This document shows, in pieces, positions 1 to 11,988 of a stretch of 64,000 bases of DNA. Each line of letters starts with the position of its first letter. Position 1 is the stretch's first letter. The notes under the pieces were generated by a model. It was not told where the DNA came from. It searched no databases and worked only from the letters and a program-made list of their open reading frames with translations. This stretch comes from Dioscorea cayenensis subsp. rotundata (Eukaryota; Streptophyta; Magnoliopsida; Dioscoreales; Dioscoreaceae), in contig NC_052487.1 in NCBI RefSeq assembly GCF_009730915.1, forward strand, positions 16,794,529 through 16,858,528. Direction: 5' to 3'. The position numbers and the translations under genes were made by a program.

Positions 1-902
1 GAATAAAAAAATGAGGGAAAAAAGGTTCTCTTGCTTATTTATATAAAATATATATACGTATATATTAAAGAAAAAAGGGAAGAAATCGCCCGCCGTTGCC
101 GCTGTTCACCACCGTGGCATGCTTGAATGGCTGAGATAATGCCGTCAAGCATGCCCCCGCTCATCGCTGCCGCTTTTTGCCACTCGCTTTCACCACCGTG
201 GCATGCTTAAATGGCTGAGATAACGCCGTCAAGCATGCCGTTGCCGCTAATCACGCCTGAAGTCATTGTCTGCCATCACCTGTTGTCGCTCGTCGTCATT
301 ACTGCTTGAGTGGCTAAGATAATGCCGCCAAGCAGCTTGACGCCGTCGCTGCTAATGCTCACTGTTTGCATGAGAAGACAGAGGTAAGAAGCTAAAGCCC
401 TCGGAGAAGATTTAGAAAAAAATCGAAGAGATGAAGATTTAAAAATCGATAAATAAATAGTTGCTCTACTTGGTCGTATCAATATCGATCTCTCCTTTCC
501 TTGACCTTTCGTAAGACATTGCCTTGATGGCAAACAATCTATCGAAGCTATAAAAGAAGATTCTAAGGTTGCTGCGAGTGAGATGGAAGGGATAACTGAA
601 GAAAGTCTCCTTGGTATACATCCCAACATCTCATGAGTGATGAGCTTGGAATGATACGAAATCAAATAGATACTGATGTGTTTTGTTGTCGTCACTGCCA
701 CGTCCCCGACCCGCTGGCCCGCTCACGTGACAACCGCCGGATAAGTGCATGAGGAAAAATAAAATAAATAAAAATAATAAAAAAATAAAAGAAGCATGCA
801 TACGTGAATGGGAATAAAAAAATATATATACATGAAAAAAATAAGATGGAAAACATGCTATATAATCCTGGGACATGCAAAAAAAAAAGGGTAATAAACA
901 AA

Positions 903-934
<32 letters not shown>

Positions 935-1116
935 TAAAAAAATAAAAGATGTGGGCTCACTATGAAAAAAGACATAAAATGATGAATGATGAGGGAGCAT
1001 GCATGCAGAAAGTATATATATGCATACGTGTGAGCAGAATGTATCACCATGCATATGAGAATTCATATAAATTCAAAGTGCCCAGACCCATTATAAGAGA
1101 AACAATATAAGTGCGG

Positions 1117-1163
<47 letters not shown>

Positions 1164-1732
1164 GGCTTGGTATTTTTTTTTTATTTGAACAACATTTCCT
1201 TCGATCCAAAGTAGCACCATGGGTTAGTCAATGATTAAAATTCTCACCCCAAAGGCAATGAAAAATTTCAAAAGCGATAGCGAGGGCGCCTATCGTATAC
1301 AGCGACAAGGCATGTGGCGAGTGGCAGAGGCACGGGCAGTGCAATGATATTTATTTATTTATTTATTTTTAATTAATTAAAAGGTTTGTCATGAAATGTT
1401 TCAAGGCGGCAATAAAGGAAAAGCAACGCTATGATGACAAGACACGAGCAGTGACAATGATAAAAAAATATATATACATATAAGTGATGTAATAAATATG
1501 TTTATATAATAAAAATTAACAAAATTTATAATTCATAAAATTCTCTTGTCTCTTTACCTGTACTTTTGCCCTTAATCGAGGGCTCCTAAGATTTCTAATG
1601 CAGGGGTAATTAATAATAGGGGTTTGCCTCATTAGGAATGAAAGAACCCACGCAAAACAAATATGATATTTGTGCTTCGATATATCATCGGTGTCTTCAA
1701 CATGATGCGGATGCATATTTTTCGATCCCACA
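1..1732 (+). repeat. 5' LTR of the Tat element, truncated by the window start
   Basis: It aligns with 12700-14640 in blocks: the hairpin repeats near 116-240, the stretch 745-1140 with its TA run, and 1170-1732. Both copies end in the same sequence, closing with CCCACA. The stretch 356-735 has no match in the 3' LTR, and 13100-13690 of the 3' LTR has none here. The two LTRs therefore differ by large insertions or replacements as well as many small indels. Confidence 0.85.
116..239 (+). repeat. Paired stem-loop repeats in the LTR
   Basis: Two direct copies (116-155 and 200-239) have the form GGCATGCTTG, about 20 bases of loop, then CAAGCATGCC. A third, degenerate copy lies near 302-336. The 3' LTR has the same units at 12830-12873 and 12912-12951. 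Each unit could fold into a 10-11 bp stem in transcript or single-stranded DNA. Confidence 0.7.
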
Positions 1733-1885
1733 AATGCTTTGGGAATTTGTGGGATCGAAAAATATGCATCGGCATCATGTTGAAGACACGGATGATATAT
1801 CAAAAGCACAAATTTACGGCATTCGGATGGGACCCCATTCCTCACTCCCATCTTTGAGGCAAAAGTACAAGTAAAGGCATTGTTC
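1664..1885. repeat. Inverted LTR-end fragment forming a palindrome at the LTR/internal junction
   Basis: The last 65-70 bases of the 5' LTR (about 1667-1736) are followed, after a loop of about 10 bases, by their near-perfect reverse complement (about 1748-1815). A further inverted match to LTR bases 1550-1575 lies at 1852-1878. An inverted piece of a related LTR end therefore sits where the primer-binding site should be. I could not find a convincing tRNA-complementary site after 1732. Confidence 0.75.
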
Positions 1886-2797
1886 CTACATCCTATGAAA
1901 GATATCTAATAATGTTTCTTTTTTTATTTTTGCGGGAAAGCGAAGAACAAATGGTACTCAAAAACTCAACCACCTCTAGAAGCCCGAAACTCACAATTTT
2001 TCCTTGGCGAAGGGCCGAGGGTTCAATTGCCTAGCTGCACCTTCAACACTTTGGAGCTGCAGGGAGCTGAGCGACCTTTGACACCATACTCCGAGTCGGT
2101 GCAGATTCGTATGGAGACCCGCACCTTCGAAGGAGAACACGGCGAGTCCCAGCGGCTTCCATCCAAAGGTCGTCGACCCCAATGTGATTGTTCCTACAGC
2201 TGGCGAGGATCTCTGGCATCGGGGAGCACCAAGAGTGTCTGCATTTGAGAGGCTATCCCACCCTAAAAGGGTAATTTCTATGAATGATGATGATGATGAA
2301 CCCGCTTTCACCATTACGATGAAAGGGACGGGAAAGTGGAATTTTTCTACTTATCCGAGGAAGACACACCAAAGAAGAAAAGTGTGTTTTCAAGGCTCAC
2401 ACAAAGGAAAGTCAAAATTCCAAGACAAAAGTTGGATTTTGTGTCGTTCCAATGACACAAGAATGATCAAATGAGTACCTTCAACAACTCATTTGAACCT
2501 CTTAACCTGGTGAAGAACAACGCAACCACTGCAGACTTGCACCCCCAACTGAGTGAAAACATGGTTAGTAGACCTCCAAAGTCCTATCACGAGAGTTTCA
2601 TTTGGTCGAAAATCTCTACAAGACTTACACGACATCAAAGGAAAGCTGCGAGTTAGAGAAGATAAGACCAAAAAGAATTCAATCAAAAAGAAGAAGTAAT
2701 TGATTTCAACGTAGCATGAGACAATGTTTGACCAGTTTTAGCTCCTACGAAATCAACCCAAAGGTTAACGAGTCTAAATTTTTAATGGAGGAGGGAA
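1886..2797 (+). other. Retrotransposon leader, no intact gene
   Basis: Internal region between the 5' LTR and gag. Short open stretches on both strands (for example 2027-2248 and 2184-2474) match nothing I recognise. They change frame often, as expected for a decayed untranslated leader or an extra N-terminal ORF of a Tat element. Confidence 0.5.
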
Positions 2798-4626
2798 ATG
2801 AAAGATGAAGAAATGTCGATGCGAGATGTGGAAGTACACACTTGTCGGATGAGTTCTTTGAAGCAAGAGGAGATCCTACACCCGAACAAGAACAACGGGA
2901 CTGTTACAAGATCCCGTAGAAGAGCAGCAGACTCCCTAAATGGAGAAGAAGGTTCCAGTCATGTGGCACCACATGAGGAGCAAGGGATAGGGACTAGCCT
3001 TCCACCGTTCCATGTACCAAGGAAACACAAAGAAGTACATCAACTAAATGAAGATGAAGAGGATGAACCTGTCTTTATTCCTCAAAAGGGACACCGTGAT
3101 CATCGAATATCAAAGACTCAATGACAACATGGCAATGTTGATAGAGTCAATGTTACAAATACAGAAACAAATTAAAATCCTTATGGAAAATCACACTGAA
3201 CAACCGGGGAAGATCGAGGGAGTCCAACCCGGCGAGTCGAGAGAAGCCCTAAAAGCCAATTGAGCACGGGGGTAACCCCATGGTTTCCCTATGGAGAATG
3301 TGCGGAGGTCGAGAAGTCCAATACCACATCCAAAAGGAAACCTTGAGCCCAGCAGAAACATGGGGAACCTCTTATGCTCTGATTCGAGAACAATCGACTA
3401 TAATGACTCGGGAAGAGATCATGCAGATGGTAGTTCTTGAATTAAATCAAGCCAAAAAGGAATTGAGACAAGAGGCGAGATGGAGACAAGCCCTATCCCA
3501 GCTACCGACACGGTGCCCCTACCCCCAAGGTATATAATGTTCCTAAATTCAAGCAATTTCTTGGGATTGGCAATCCTGACCAACACTTAGCTCATTTTAT
3601 CACGGCTTGTGGAGATACAAGTGCGAAGCCATCACTCCTCCTCAGACAGTTCTCTGCAAGTCTTGCAGGAGTAGCATTTGAATGGTATGCAAATCTATAA
3701 CCTGAGTCAATCCAAACATGGCAGCAGCTGAAAGATGCCTTTCAAGTATGGTTTGGGGGCATAAGTGACAAAATCACAATTGCTGACCTCATAGCCACTC
3801 GCCAAAACAAAGATGAAAAAGTGGTCGATTACATTATGAGATGGAGGAACTTGAGCATCAAATGTGAACAACCACTCGATCAGCAGCAGGCAGTGGGTTT
3901 ATTGCTGGGGAACATTGATAGTTGGATGTCACCTTTCTTGAGTACATCTAGCATCACTACATTCCAAGGCTTAATCTCATAAGCTAAAAAATTGGAAAGG
4001 ACCAACCCGAAGGTGTTGTCTAATTTCCAGACCACTTCAAGGAGTGACAAAGACAAATCCAAGAAAATAGAAGGCGTCAAGTACATTGCTACTACCTTCA
4101 ATATTGAGAAGGGGAAAGGCGTAGCAGAGTCCCATAAATCGGAACAAGCTAAGGTACCTAGTTTAGGTGCTACTGACAATGAGTCAAAACCTTTTCCTTC
4201 CTTGAAGGATAGGATGAATAAGAAGTATTCCTTCAGAAGAGATAAAGTACATAAAATCTTCAAAGATCTTTGTGAGAGAGGGTCTGCAGACTCCACAGAT
4301 GCAAAAAGACACGAAAAGCAAAGCAAGACAGATCATCCCAATTACTGACCATATCATAGGGTGTTGGGACATACAATAGAAGATTGTTATGTTTTCAAGG
4401 ACTGGGTCGGGCGACAATACCAAGAGGGCAAAATCACACTCTCAAAGAATGTTTTGTCCGAGCAACCAGCTGAACATATACGCTACGTGACTGCCCTAAA
4501 CCCAGAAGGGTCATCCCAAAGGGAAGTCAGAGTGGTTGGTAACAAAGTGATATTACATCAACAGAGGATGACAAACCTTGTGCTGTTCCAGGAAAGTTAT
4601 GGGAGGTATTTATATCCAAAAGATTA
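2798..4626 (+). pseudogene. gag: Degenerate gag of the Tat element
   Basis: Gag forms the particle that packages the element's RNA. The N-terminal part (2798-3537) is acidic, with a coiled-coil-like helix near 3120-3210, and is broken over several frames. The capsid-like core lies at about 3541-3960 (retrotransposon gag family), with segments such as IGNPDQHLAHFI and FEWYANL, and the conserved block around WQQLKDAF. In-frame stops occur near 3700 and 3980. After a lysine-rich linker a zinc-binding-like module follows at 4336-4400 (PYHRVLGHTIEDC), where a TGA replaces the usual first cysteine. The next reading frame begins at 4627. Confidence 0.85.
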
Positions 4627-5304
4627 ATGAAGATGTTGAAGAAGTTGGCTGAACTGCCAGGGATCATTTGGAAACACTCTCAGCAACCTCATAAAAGTCA
4701 CCAGACAAAACAGTCAAAAAAGAAGAACAAGAAAAGAAAGCAAAAACGCGAACAATCAAAGCGCAAGAAATCCATTATTGAGGAGTATATAGAGACTCTT
4801 GAAGAATATGAGCAGAAGGAGAGAGTTCTAATTACCCTCAGAGATTATTTTCCCGAAGAAGTTGAAGAATTACTCAGGGAATTAACTGAGAAAATTGAAA
4901 ATGAAGAAGATGTGCAAGTGGAGACTTGCAGGGTTATTTCAGGAGGGGAACCTCTATATAATCTAGAAGATGATGATGATAATGAATATGATAGCTTCTC
5001 TGAGCCAGAAGATTCATATGATCGTTACGACCGGCCCTATATCAGTAAGAAGCAGAGAAAGAAGAAAGCATTCAGGGAGAGAGTAAAGAAGGCGAACGCC
5101 AAGCTCTTGGAGCCATACCCACAAGTAATGTCCAAAGAACTATATTATACCCCAAAGACCCCAAAATATAAGGTCTTGAAGAAAGTCATGCCTGCTTTCA
5201 TTCAAAGGGTGACAGAGGAGTCAGCTAATAGGCTACGGCGGTTACATATTGAAGATGCTGAGTGGGATGAATCTGGGGCATATCCTCCAGAATCATCAGG
5301 ATAA
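4627..5304 (+). pseudogene. Lysine-rich and acidic spacer of the gag-pol polyprotein
   Basis: A 225-codon open stretch. It starts with a very basic block (residues about 20-50, mostly K and R). A coiled-coil-like glutamate-rich helix follows (about 55-100), then an acidic D/E run (about 115-140) and a second basic block. I recognise no enzyme domain. It lies between gag and the protease reading frame in the same orientation, so it is most likely the charged linker seen in Tat polyproteins. A stop at 5302-5304 separates it from the next frame, and the ATG at 4627 is probably not a real start. Confidence 0.6.
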
Positions 5305-5322
5305 AATTTTGTCTCAAAAGTC

Positions 5323-6654
5323 ATGGATTCTCCAGCCCCTTCTAAAGCAACAAATACTAAAGAAAGATTTATCAGAAAAGATAAAAGGAAAGAACTTTTT
5401 GATCAAGCTATAGAAAATGGATTGGATTTGCCTAAACACAAAAGGCGGCGCCTGATGCATCTTGATAGTCATCCAAACTATTGCCAATATCACCGGCTTA
5501 CAGGACGCACCATAGAAGAATGTCACGCTTTCCAAAAATGGTTGCAAGGACAGGTTTCTTTGGAAAATTTGACACTCACTGAGGATTACTTTGAAGAAAA
5601 AGACGAATGTTATGCTATAGTTGCTCATGATGATTTAGAAGATGAGCTAAACTTCCCTGAGGAGGAAGATGAGGCACCACAACACGTACATCAGATGCAG
5701 CTTAGAACTGGGAAGACACTTCAGCCTAGACAGGTTCCCAGTTCAAATAACCGAGATAACGGGAAGATGATTGAAGAAGAGAATGCCTCCCCCAAGAAAC
5801 CCTCGAAAAAGCCAAACTACAATATTTTGGCACATTTGAAGAAAGTCCCAGCACTCCTCAGTATGTACGATGTATTGATGATGTCAGCTGAAATTAGGGA
5901 GTCTTTAATACATGCCCTACAAAATCCTGAGGAGTATCAAGCATACTTCGCCGAAGTCAACATAAAAGAAGCCCTATATGTATCTTATACATCTTCAGTG
6001 TCCTTCACAAATGAGGACCTATTACTTGGGACTACGGCACACAACAGACCACTATATGTGACAGGATTTTGTGATAGGGTAAAGATTAACCGGGTTTTGA
6101 TTGATCCAGGGTCTTCTTTGAATTTAATAACCCTCAACACTCTTCGAGCATTGGATCTTGAAGTATGCCACTTATCTTCGGAGAAGATCATCATCCAGGT
6201 TTTCAATCAGCACAGCCAAAAGGCATTGGGATCGATCACTCTCCCCCTCAAATTTGGATTAATATCATCTAATGTGAAATTTCATGTAATTGATGCTGAT
6301 ACTTCCTATAAAGCCCTCTTAGGAAGGCCATGGATTCATGAAAACCAGTTGGTTCCTTCAACACTGCATCAATGTGCAAAGTATTTGGTGGACAGGGAAG
6401 AGTTTAGAATTGATGGAGAGATCCAACCCTTTGGCATCCATGAAATACACTATGAGGATGCGAGGTATTATCTTAACGCATCTAAGACAACCAAAGGGGG
6501 CAAATTGCCGTGCCCAGAAGAAGAGTCAGTGATGAAAACGGCCAAAACTACTCCTGTGCTCCAGAAAAGAGAACCAGCACCACCTCACCTTGGTAGTGAC
6601 ACTGAGTCATCAGAAGATGAGAGCGATGCAGATATACACCAAAGTAAGGGTTAA
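5323..6654 (+). pseudogene. Protease region of the Tat polyprotein
   Basis: A 443-codon open stretch, the longest intact one in the element. Near the N terminus (5461-5580) is a second zinc-like module, NYCQYHRLTGRTIEEC. The retroviral-type aspartic protease lies at about residues 230-345. Its active-site segment is VLIDPGSSLNLI, which has DPGSS where many families have DTG or DSG, and the domain closes with the YKALLGRPWIHE motif. The protease cuts the gag-pol polyprotein. The C-terminal end (6540-6654) is an acidic linker. The same polyprotein continues in another frame from about 6660. Confidence 0.85.
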
Positions 6655-6657
6655 ATT

Positions 6658-8446
6658 GAAAGATCTACTGAAGAAAATGCATTATACATTACGAGGATTC
6701 CGGATGGGCTATACAAATCTCTGCATGGCTTGAATGTACATACAGTTGAGCATCTAAAGACATTTTATGTGCCAGCTCGACATGAAAAGGAAAGAAGTAT
6801 TTTCTTTTATAACGACAAAAGTAAAAGGATCTTCAATGACGATATCATAAATATTGAAGAAATAGAAGATGATGAAGCTCAACCCATAAACTTCCCAAGC
6901 CATTACCCCAACAAGCTCAAGACAATAGTTGAGAGGTTTGAGAGCAGAATCAAGTGGTCAAGGAAGTCACATCAAGGCTTTCGTAGATTATGGCATCCTG
7001 CACATGTGGATAAGAGAGGAATAGGCTGCTCTGAGTCTTCCGGGCACTCATGTTACATGGTAACATTGCAAGAGGAAGAAGAGGAAATAAAGATAAAGAA
7101 TGCACCACTCGAACTAGAAGACGGGGGGCAAGCAACAATTGATGAGTTGGTTGAAATCGACTTGGGAAGCGATGATGACCCAAGGCTGACTTTCCTAAGT
7201 GCACAACTATCAGAAGAAGAAAAATCATCATTCAAGGCTCTCTTGAAGGAGCATGTTGACTGCTTTGCTTGGAACTATAATGAAATGCCAGGGATTGGAT
7301 GATGAGATGGCTGTTCACAGACTGGCCATTGATCCTAATGCTACTCCAGTCAAGCAGGCACCAAGAAAGATAAAGTTTGACCTAGAAGAAAAGGTGATAG
7401 AAGAGACCAAGAAGCTGATTGAAGCAAATTTTATCAGAGAAGAAACATACCCTGATTGGATAGCTAGCATAGTCCCTGTGAAAAAGAAGAATGGACAAAT
7501 ACGGATATGTGTAGACTTCAGGGACCTGAATAAGGCGTGTCCCAAGGATGATTTTGCCCTCCCAGTTATGGAGCTCATGATCAACAACACCTCAGGGTAC
7601 GAGATGTTCTCCTTTATGGATGGATATTCTGGATACAATCAAATTAAAATGCATCCAGAGGATCAAAAGAATACTGCTTTTCAAACACCCATGGGCATCT
7701 ATTGCTATTAGGTAATGCTGTTCGGATTGAAGAATGTAGGAGCGACATATCAAAGAGCTATGACCAGAATATTTGATGATTTAATTCAAAAAGTTGTCGA
7801 ATGCTACGTAGACGATCTTGTGGTTAAAACAAATTCCAAAGACAAGCATCTTGATGATTTGAGGACAACCTTTACACGCCTCAAACAATACAAGTTGAAA
7901 ATAATTCCCATGAAGTGTGCTTTTGGAGTCCTCTCTGGAAAATTCCTAGGCTTCATTGTGAGGCACATGGGAATAAAGATAGATCCCTCCAAGATAAAGG
8001 CCATCCTGGAAATGCCACCTCTTCAAACATTGAAGCAGCTGTGCTCCTTCCAAGGTCGTTTAGCATATATCAAGAGATTTATCTCCAACCTCTCTGGAAG
8101 ATGCAAGCCCTTATCTAAACTGGTCAAGAAAAATGATCCTTTCAAATGGGATGATGAATGTCAGATAGCTTTTGATGACATTAAACAGTACTTGTTGAAT
8201 CCACCAGTGCTAGCAACCCCGATTCATGGAAAGAATTTGATCTTATATACGACCGCATTGGAAGGATCTTTGGGGGCTATGTTAGCTTAGAATAATGAAG
8301 AAGGCAAAGAAAATGAGTTATATTACCTTAGCAGGATGTTGGTAGGAGTTGAGAGTAAATATACGCCAATTGAAAAGCATTGCCTAGCTTTGGTGTTTGC
8401 AGTCAAGAAGTTGAGACACTACTTGCTAGCGCATAAAGTAAGACTC
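6658..8446 (+). pseudogene. Reverse transcriptase and RNase H of the Tat polyprotein
   Basis: Reverse transcriptase copies element RNA into DNA, and RNase H removes the RNA strand. The approach segment runs 6730-7302 and ends with CFAWNYNEMPGI. The frame shifts there and continues from 7253. Catalytic blocks are visible: VDFRDLNKACPKDDFALPV (about 7509-7565), FSFMDGYSGYNQIKM (7609-7653) and YVDDLVV (about 7805-7825), the polymerase active site. A TAG at 7709-7711 interrupts the fingers region. The connection and RNase H (about 8225-8446) show LYTTALEGSLGAML and EKHCLALVFAVKKLRHYL, with a TAG at 8288-8290 and a TAA near 8450. The enzyme cannot be made in one piece. Confidence 0.92.
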
Positions 8447-8476
8447 ATATAAAAAATAGACCGACTCAAATACCTT

Positions 8477-9454
8477 ATGACGAGGCTGTTGCTTACAGAA
8501 AGACTAGCAAAATGGGCATTGATTCTGATGGAATTTGATATAATGTATACTCCACAGAAGGCAATTAAAGGGCAGGTGCTGGCAGACTTTCTAGCAGCAC
8601 ATCCTCTCCCTAATGATTCACCACTTAAACTTGAACTCCCTGATGAAGAGACATTAATAGTGGAAGAAGCAAGGTGGCGACTATACTTTGATGGAGCGTC
8701 ATCTATAAAACCGGTACTCATGTTCCAAATGCCACAAATCAAAGCTGGAATAGGACTCATATTCGTTACACCGGAAGGAGGAATCCTCAGATATGCTCTC
8801 TCCCTCACGGAACCATGTACAAACAATGAGGCAGAATATGAAGCCCTCATAGCTGGTTTGGAATTGGTAATCAAAATGGGAATCCAAGACATACACATAT
8901 TTGGAGACTCACAACTCATTATCAAGCAAGTCGAAGGAGACTACAAGCTATACAAACCTGAACTTCTTAAATATTATAAGAATGTCAAAAATCTGATGAA
9001 GAAAATCCCACAAGTGCAATTGAGGAGGGTTTCGAGATCAGAAAATGGAGAAGCTGATTCTTTGGCGAAAGTAGTAAAGGAACTGGCGAATCCAAATTAT
9101 GAAGAAATCCATATAACCATAAAAAATAGAAGACCCATTAGTACGATCCCCGACGAAGTCGAAGAGGAAAGTGCTGGGGGCAATACGGAAGTCTTCACTC
9201 TCAAAATGCCAAAGGAAGATTGGAGGCAACCGTTCATGGAATATTTGAAATATGATAAACTCCCAGAGGATAAATCAAAAGGTCTTCAGATAAAGCGAAG
9301 AACCCTAAGATTCACCCTCATAAATGATATATTATACCGCAGGTCATATGATCAACTGCTCCTGCGGTGCCTCTCATATGAAGAAGCCCAAGAAGTTATG
9401 CATGATGTGCATTCCGGGATATGTGGTGCGCACCAATCCAGACCTAAGATGTGA
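8477..9454 (+). pseudogene. Plant-type (archaeal-like) RNase H and start of integrase
   Basis: This extra RNase H is typical of Tat elements. The domain covers about residues 65-200: LYFDGASS near the start with its aspartate, NNEAEYEALIAGLELV with the glutamate, FGDSQLIIKQVEG with the second aspartate, and ENGEADSLAK at the end. The frame then runs through a linker into the integrase zinc domain (HDVHSGICGAH at about 9402-9434) and stops with TGA at 9452-9454. It is 325 codons long and unbroken, but it is only an inner slice of the polyprotein. Confidence 0.9.
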
Positions 9455-10471
9455 CTCAAGATCAAGCGCTTGGGATATTACTGGCCAACCATGGTTGGAG
9501 ATTGCATCAATTATGCTAGAAAGTGTCATCTATGTCAGATACATGGAGATTTTATTTATCAACATCCAAATCCTTTACACCCCACAGCCTCCTCATGACC
9601 CTTTGAGATATGGGGAACAAATGTAATCGGTCCTATTGAACCACCATCATCTTTGGGACATTGGTTCATATTGGCTGCAACAGATTACTTTTCCAGGTGG
9701 GCAGAAGAAATCCCACTGAGAGAAGTCAAGACTAAGAATATCCTCAAATTCTTCAGGGAAAACATCTTATATAGATTTGGGACTCCAATAAGAATTATTT
9801 CAGACAACGGCCCAGCTTTTAGAAGCTTCAAGGTTGGGAAATTTGCACAGCATCATAAAATAGATTAGAGATATACCTTCATCTATAACGCTAAAGCAAA
9901 TGGATTGGCAGAAGCATTCAACAAAACCCTCTCAAAGCTGTTGAAGAAAGCAGTGTCTAAAAACAAGAGAGATTGGCATGAAAGACTCCCGGAGATGCTA
10001 TGGGCATATCACACTACCTATAAGACTCCGAAACAGTGCATGCCATATTCTTTGGTATTTGGAACTGAAGCGGTCTTGCCTCTCGAAATCCAGATACCCT
10101 CTCTGAGAATGGCATTGCAAAATGAAATTTCTAATGAAGATAATGTTCGGCTCCGCTTGGATGAGTTGGACTCTCTTGATGAAAAAAGATTAGGGGTTCA
10201 ACAAAATCTTGAAGTCTACAAAGCACAAATGTCTCAAGCATACAACAAGATGGCTCGTTTTCGGACTTTTACCAAAGGAGAGATGGTCCTTGTCCTCAGA
10301 AGACCCATCATCACCAACAAAAAGGCCGGGGGCAAATTCAAAGCAAATTGGGAAGGCCCTTATGTTGTAGAGATCGTCTACGAAGGAGGTGCATATCAAC
10401 TTACTGATGCCGATGGAGAAAGACCGATGCCACCCATTAATGGTCGTTTCTTGAAGAAATATTATGTTTAA
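9455..10471 (+). pseudogene. Integrase of the Tat polyprotein
   Basis: Integrase joins the cDNA ends to host DNA. The zinc-domain cysteines appear in CHLCQIHG (about 9517-9540) after a frame change. The catalytic core starts near 9610. D1 is in ATDYFSRW (about 9678-9701), D2 in IISDNGPAF (about 9794-9820), and the glutamate in NGLAEAFNKTL (about 9899-9931). A TAG at 9866-9868 lies between D2 and E. The C-terminal domain runs from 9905 to 10471 and closes with PPINGRFLKKYYV, the usual end of Tat polyproteins. The last 188 codons are open. Confidence 0.92.
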
Positions 10472-10487
10472 TGTAAAAATGTTTGCA

Positions 10488-10720
10488 TATGACGGAACGT
10501 CTGGTCCTTCACAAGGGTTGACTAGTCATGTACAATTAAATGTACTTCTCGAGGCAAAACATTTATTTTTATGCCATTTCGGTATTAAACTCACTTTTGT
10601 ACTAAAATTTGTTCAATAAAATAAGGAGACATGTGTTTGTCTATGAAGGAACGTCCGGCTCCATGTAGACCGGTCATGCACAGTTAAGCGTGCTTCCTGA
10701 GGCAAATACATTGGTCCATG
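10488..10720 (+). repeat. Two diverged copies of a 70-80 bp unit after integrase
   Basis: The stretch at 10492-10560 (GGAACGTCTGGTCC, then GAGGCAAAACATTTATTTTT) recurs at 10648-10720 (GGAACGTCCGGCTCC, then GAGGCAAATACATTGG). The offset is about 156 bases, with the same order of sub-blocks. This looks like an old local duplication in the element's 3' untranslated region. Confidence 0.6.
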
Positions 10721-11975
10721 TGTTTTTTTTAAAAACAATAATAAATGAAAATAAAAATAGAAAAAAATCGTTAAAAAAAAATTAAAGCAAATCAATAAAA
10801 AAATAATAATAAAAAAAAGAAGAAAAATCAAATCAAATAAAAAAAAAAGAAAAAAATCAATCAAAAGTAAAAAAAAAGAAGAAAAAAAGAAAAAAAAAAT
10901 CAATCAGAGAAAACAAGAAAAAAAACTTATGCATCTTAAGGTTAGGAGTTTCTTTAATGGTGTTGCTCCAATCAAGATCTTCATCGGGTGACCAAATTAT
11001 CTTTGATTTTCCCTGAAATTTCTTTCAAATCATAAATACGTGTTTATTCTTCAATCTGGACGGTTGAAATTTGATTTGAAATCTATATGATTTATAGAAG
11101 AGAGTAGGAATGTCAGTCATGATGCAAGATACCACTTCTCTACGCTCAATGTTGATCAATATGTTAATCGGACCATGCCAAAAATTCGGATCGTTCTGAA
11201 TTTTTGGTGAAAGACTCTAGACGTGATAATGCTTAATGTGAATGGTTATGATTGTGCCCAAAGTCCATCCATTATTAAAATAAAATCACAAATCAAACAC
11301 AAAATTCATTGATGATTGTCATCACACCATATTCAAATTCTAGCTCAAGATCAGATGGTCAAAAAAGCTCCAATCCTTTTGAATTTTTTTTTCTACACAA
11401 TCAAGGTGTTCTAATCTTCAATGTGAAGGGTGATGATTAAATTCTGAGTTCATATGACTATCATAAAAAGTTTGGCAACTTTGAGGCAGAATTTGTCTAA
11501 ATTCCTTTCTAGCTAACTCATCATCAAGTCAAGCATCACTATATCAAATCATATTAAATTTTAGTGAAAATTTTTATAGTCATTTGTAAGGTCCTTATCT
11601 TTAATATGAACGACGAAGATTGGATTTTAAGTTCATTTGATCATCATAAAGGTTTTGAGTCCAAAGACCATGTTGTCTAGTTCCTTGTTCGCCCATAGTT
11701 GCTATAGAGTGGATGAATGGCTTATAAAATCATCCCAAATTTGGCTGAAAAATGTTTACAAATACAAGGACCTCATTCATAAAAGATGGCAAAGGTTATA
11801 TGCAAAGCTCGAGATATCCATTGCTAGGGGAAAGGACTATAACAACATTGAATTTCATTCCGTTTATCGGATTAAGCTAACAACAATATAAAATAGCTGA
11901 TGCCTTAAAAAAAAAAGGGCTGGAGATTCGTACTTCTCTCACTCAATCTCACTAAAATTCTTCGTGAGAAAAGTA
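10721..11975 (+). other. A-rich tract and 3' untranslated region of the Tat element
   Basis: From 10721 to 10925 the + strand is almost only A with scattered T, C and G. From 10926 to 11975 the sequence is ordinary AT-rich DNA. It has repeated sentence-like blocks about 'aatcaaGATC...' and 'ttaatGTGAACGG', and no supported gene. It separates integrase from the polypurine tract. Confidence 0.6.
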
Positions 11976-11988
11976 CGAAGGGGGCATT
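11976..11988 (+). promoter_or_regulatory. Polypurine tract before the 3' LTR
   Basis: ACGAAGGGGGCATT lies directly before the TG that opens the 3' LTR. Such a purine run primes plus-strand DNA synthesis in LTR elements. Its position fixes the LTR start at 11989. Confidence 0.8.

Noticed and set aside
631..1066. Long open stretches on the minus strand across the 5' LTR
   Set aside because: They are leucine/phenylalanine/tyrosine-rich products of AT-rich repeats in an LTR and have no family signature. The 3' LTR copies are frame-shifted.
8419..8925. Minus-strand 168-codon open stretch
   Set aside because: It is antisense to the clearly recognised plant-type RNase H of the Tat element.
10613..10903. 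Minus-strand open reading frame of 96 codons rich in phenylalanine and leucine
   Set aside because: It is the complement of the A-rich tract after integrase, so its openness follows from base composition.
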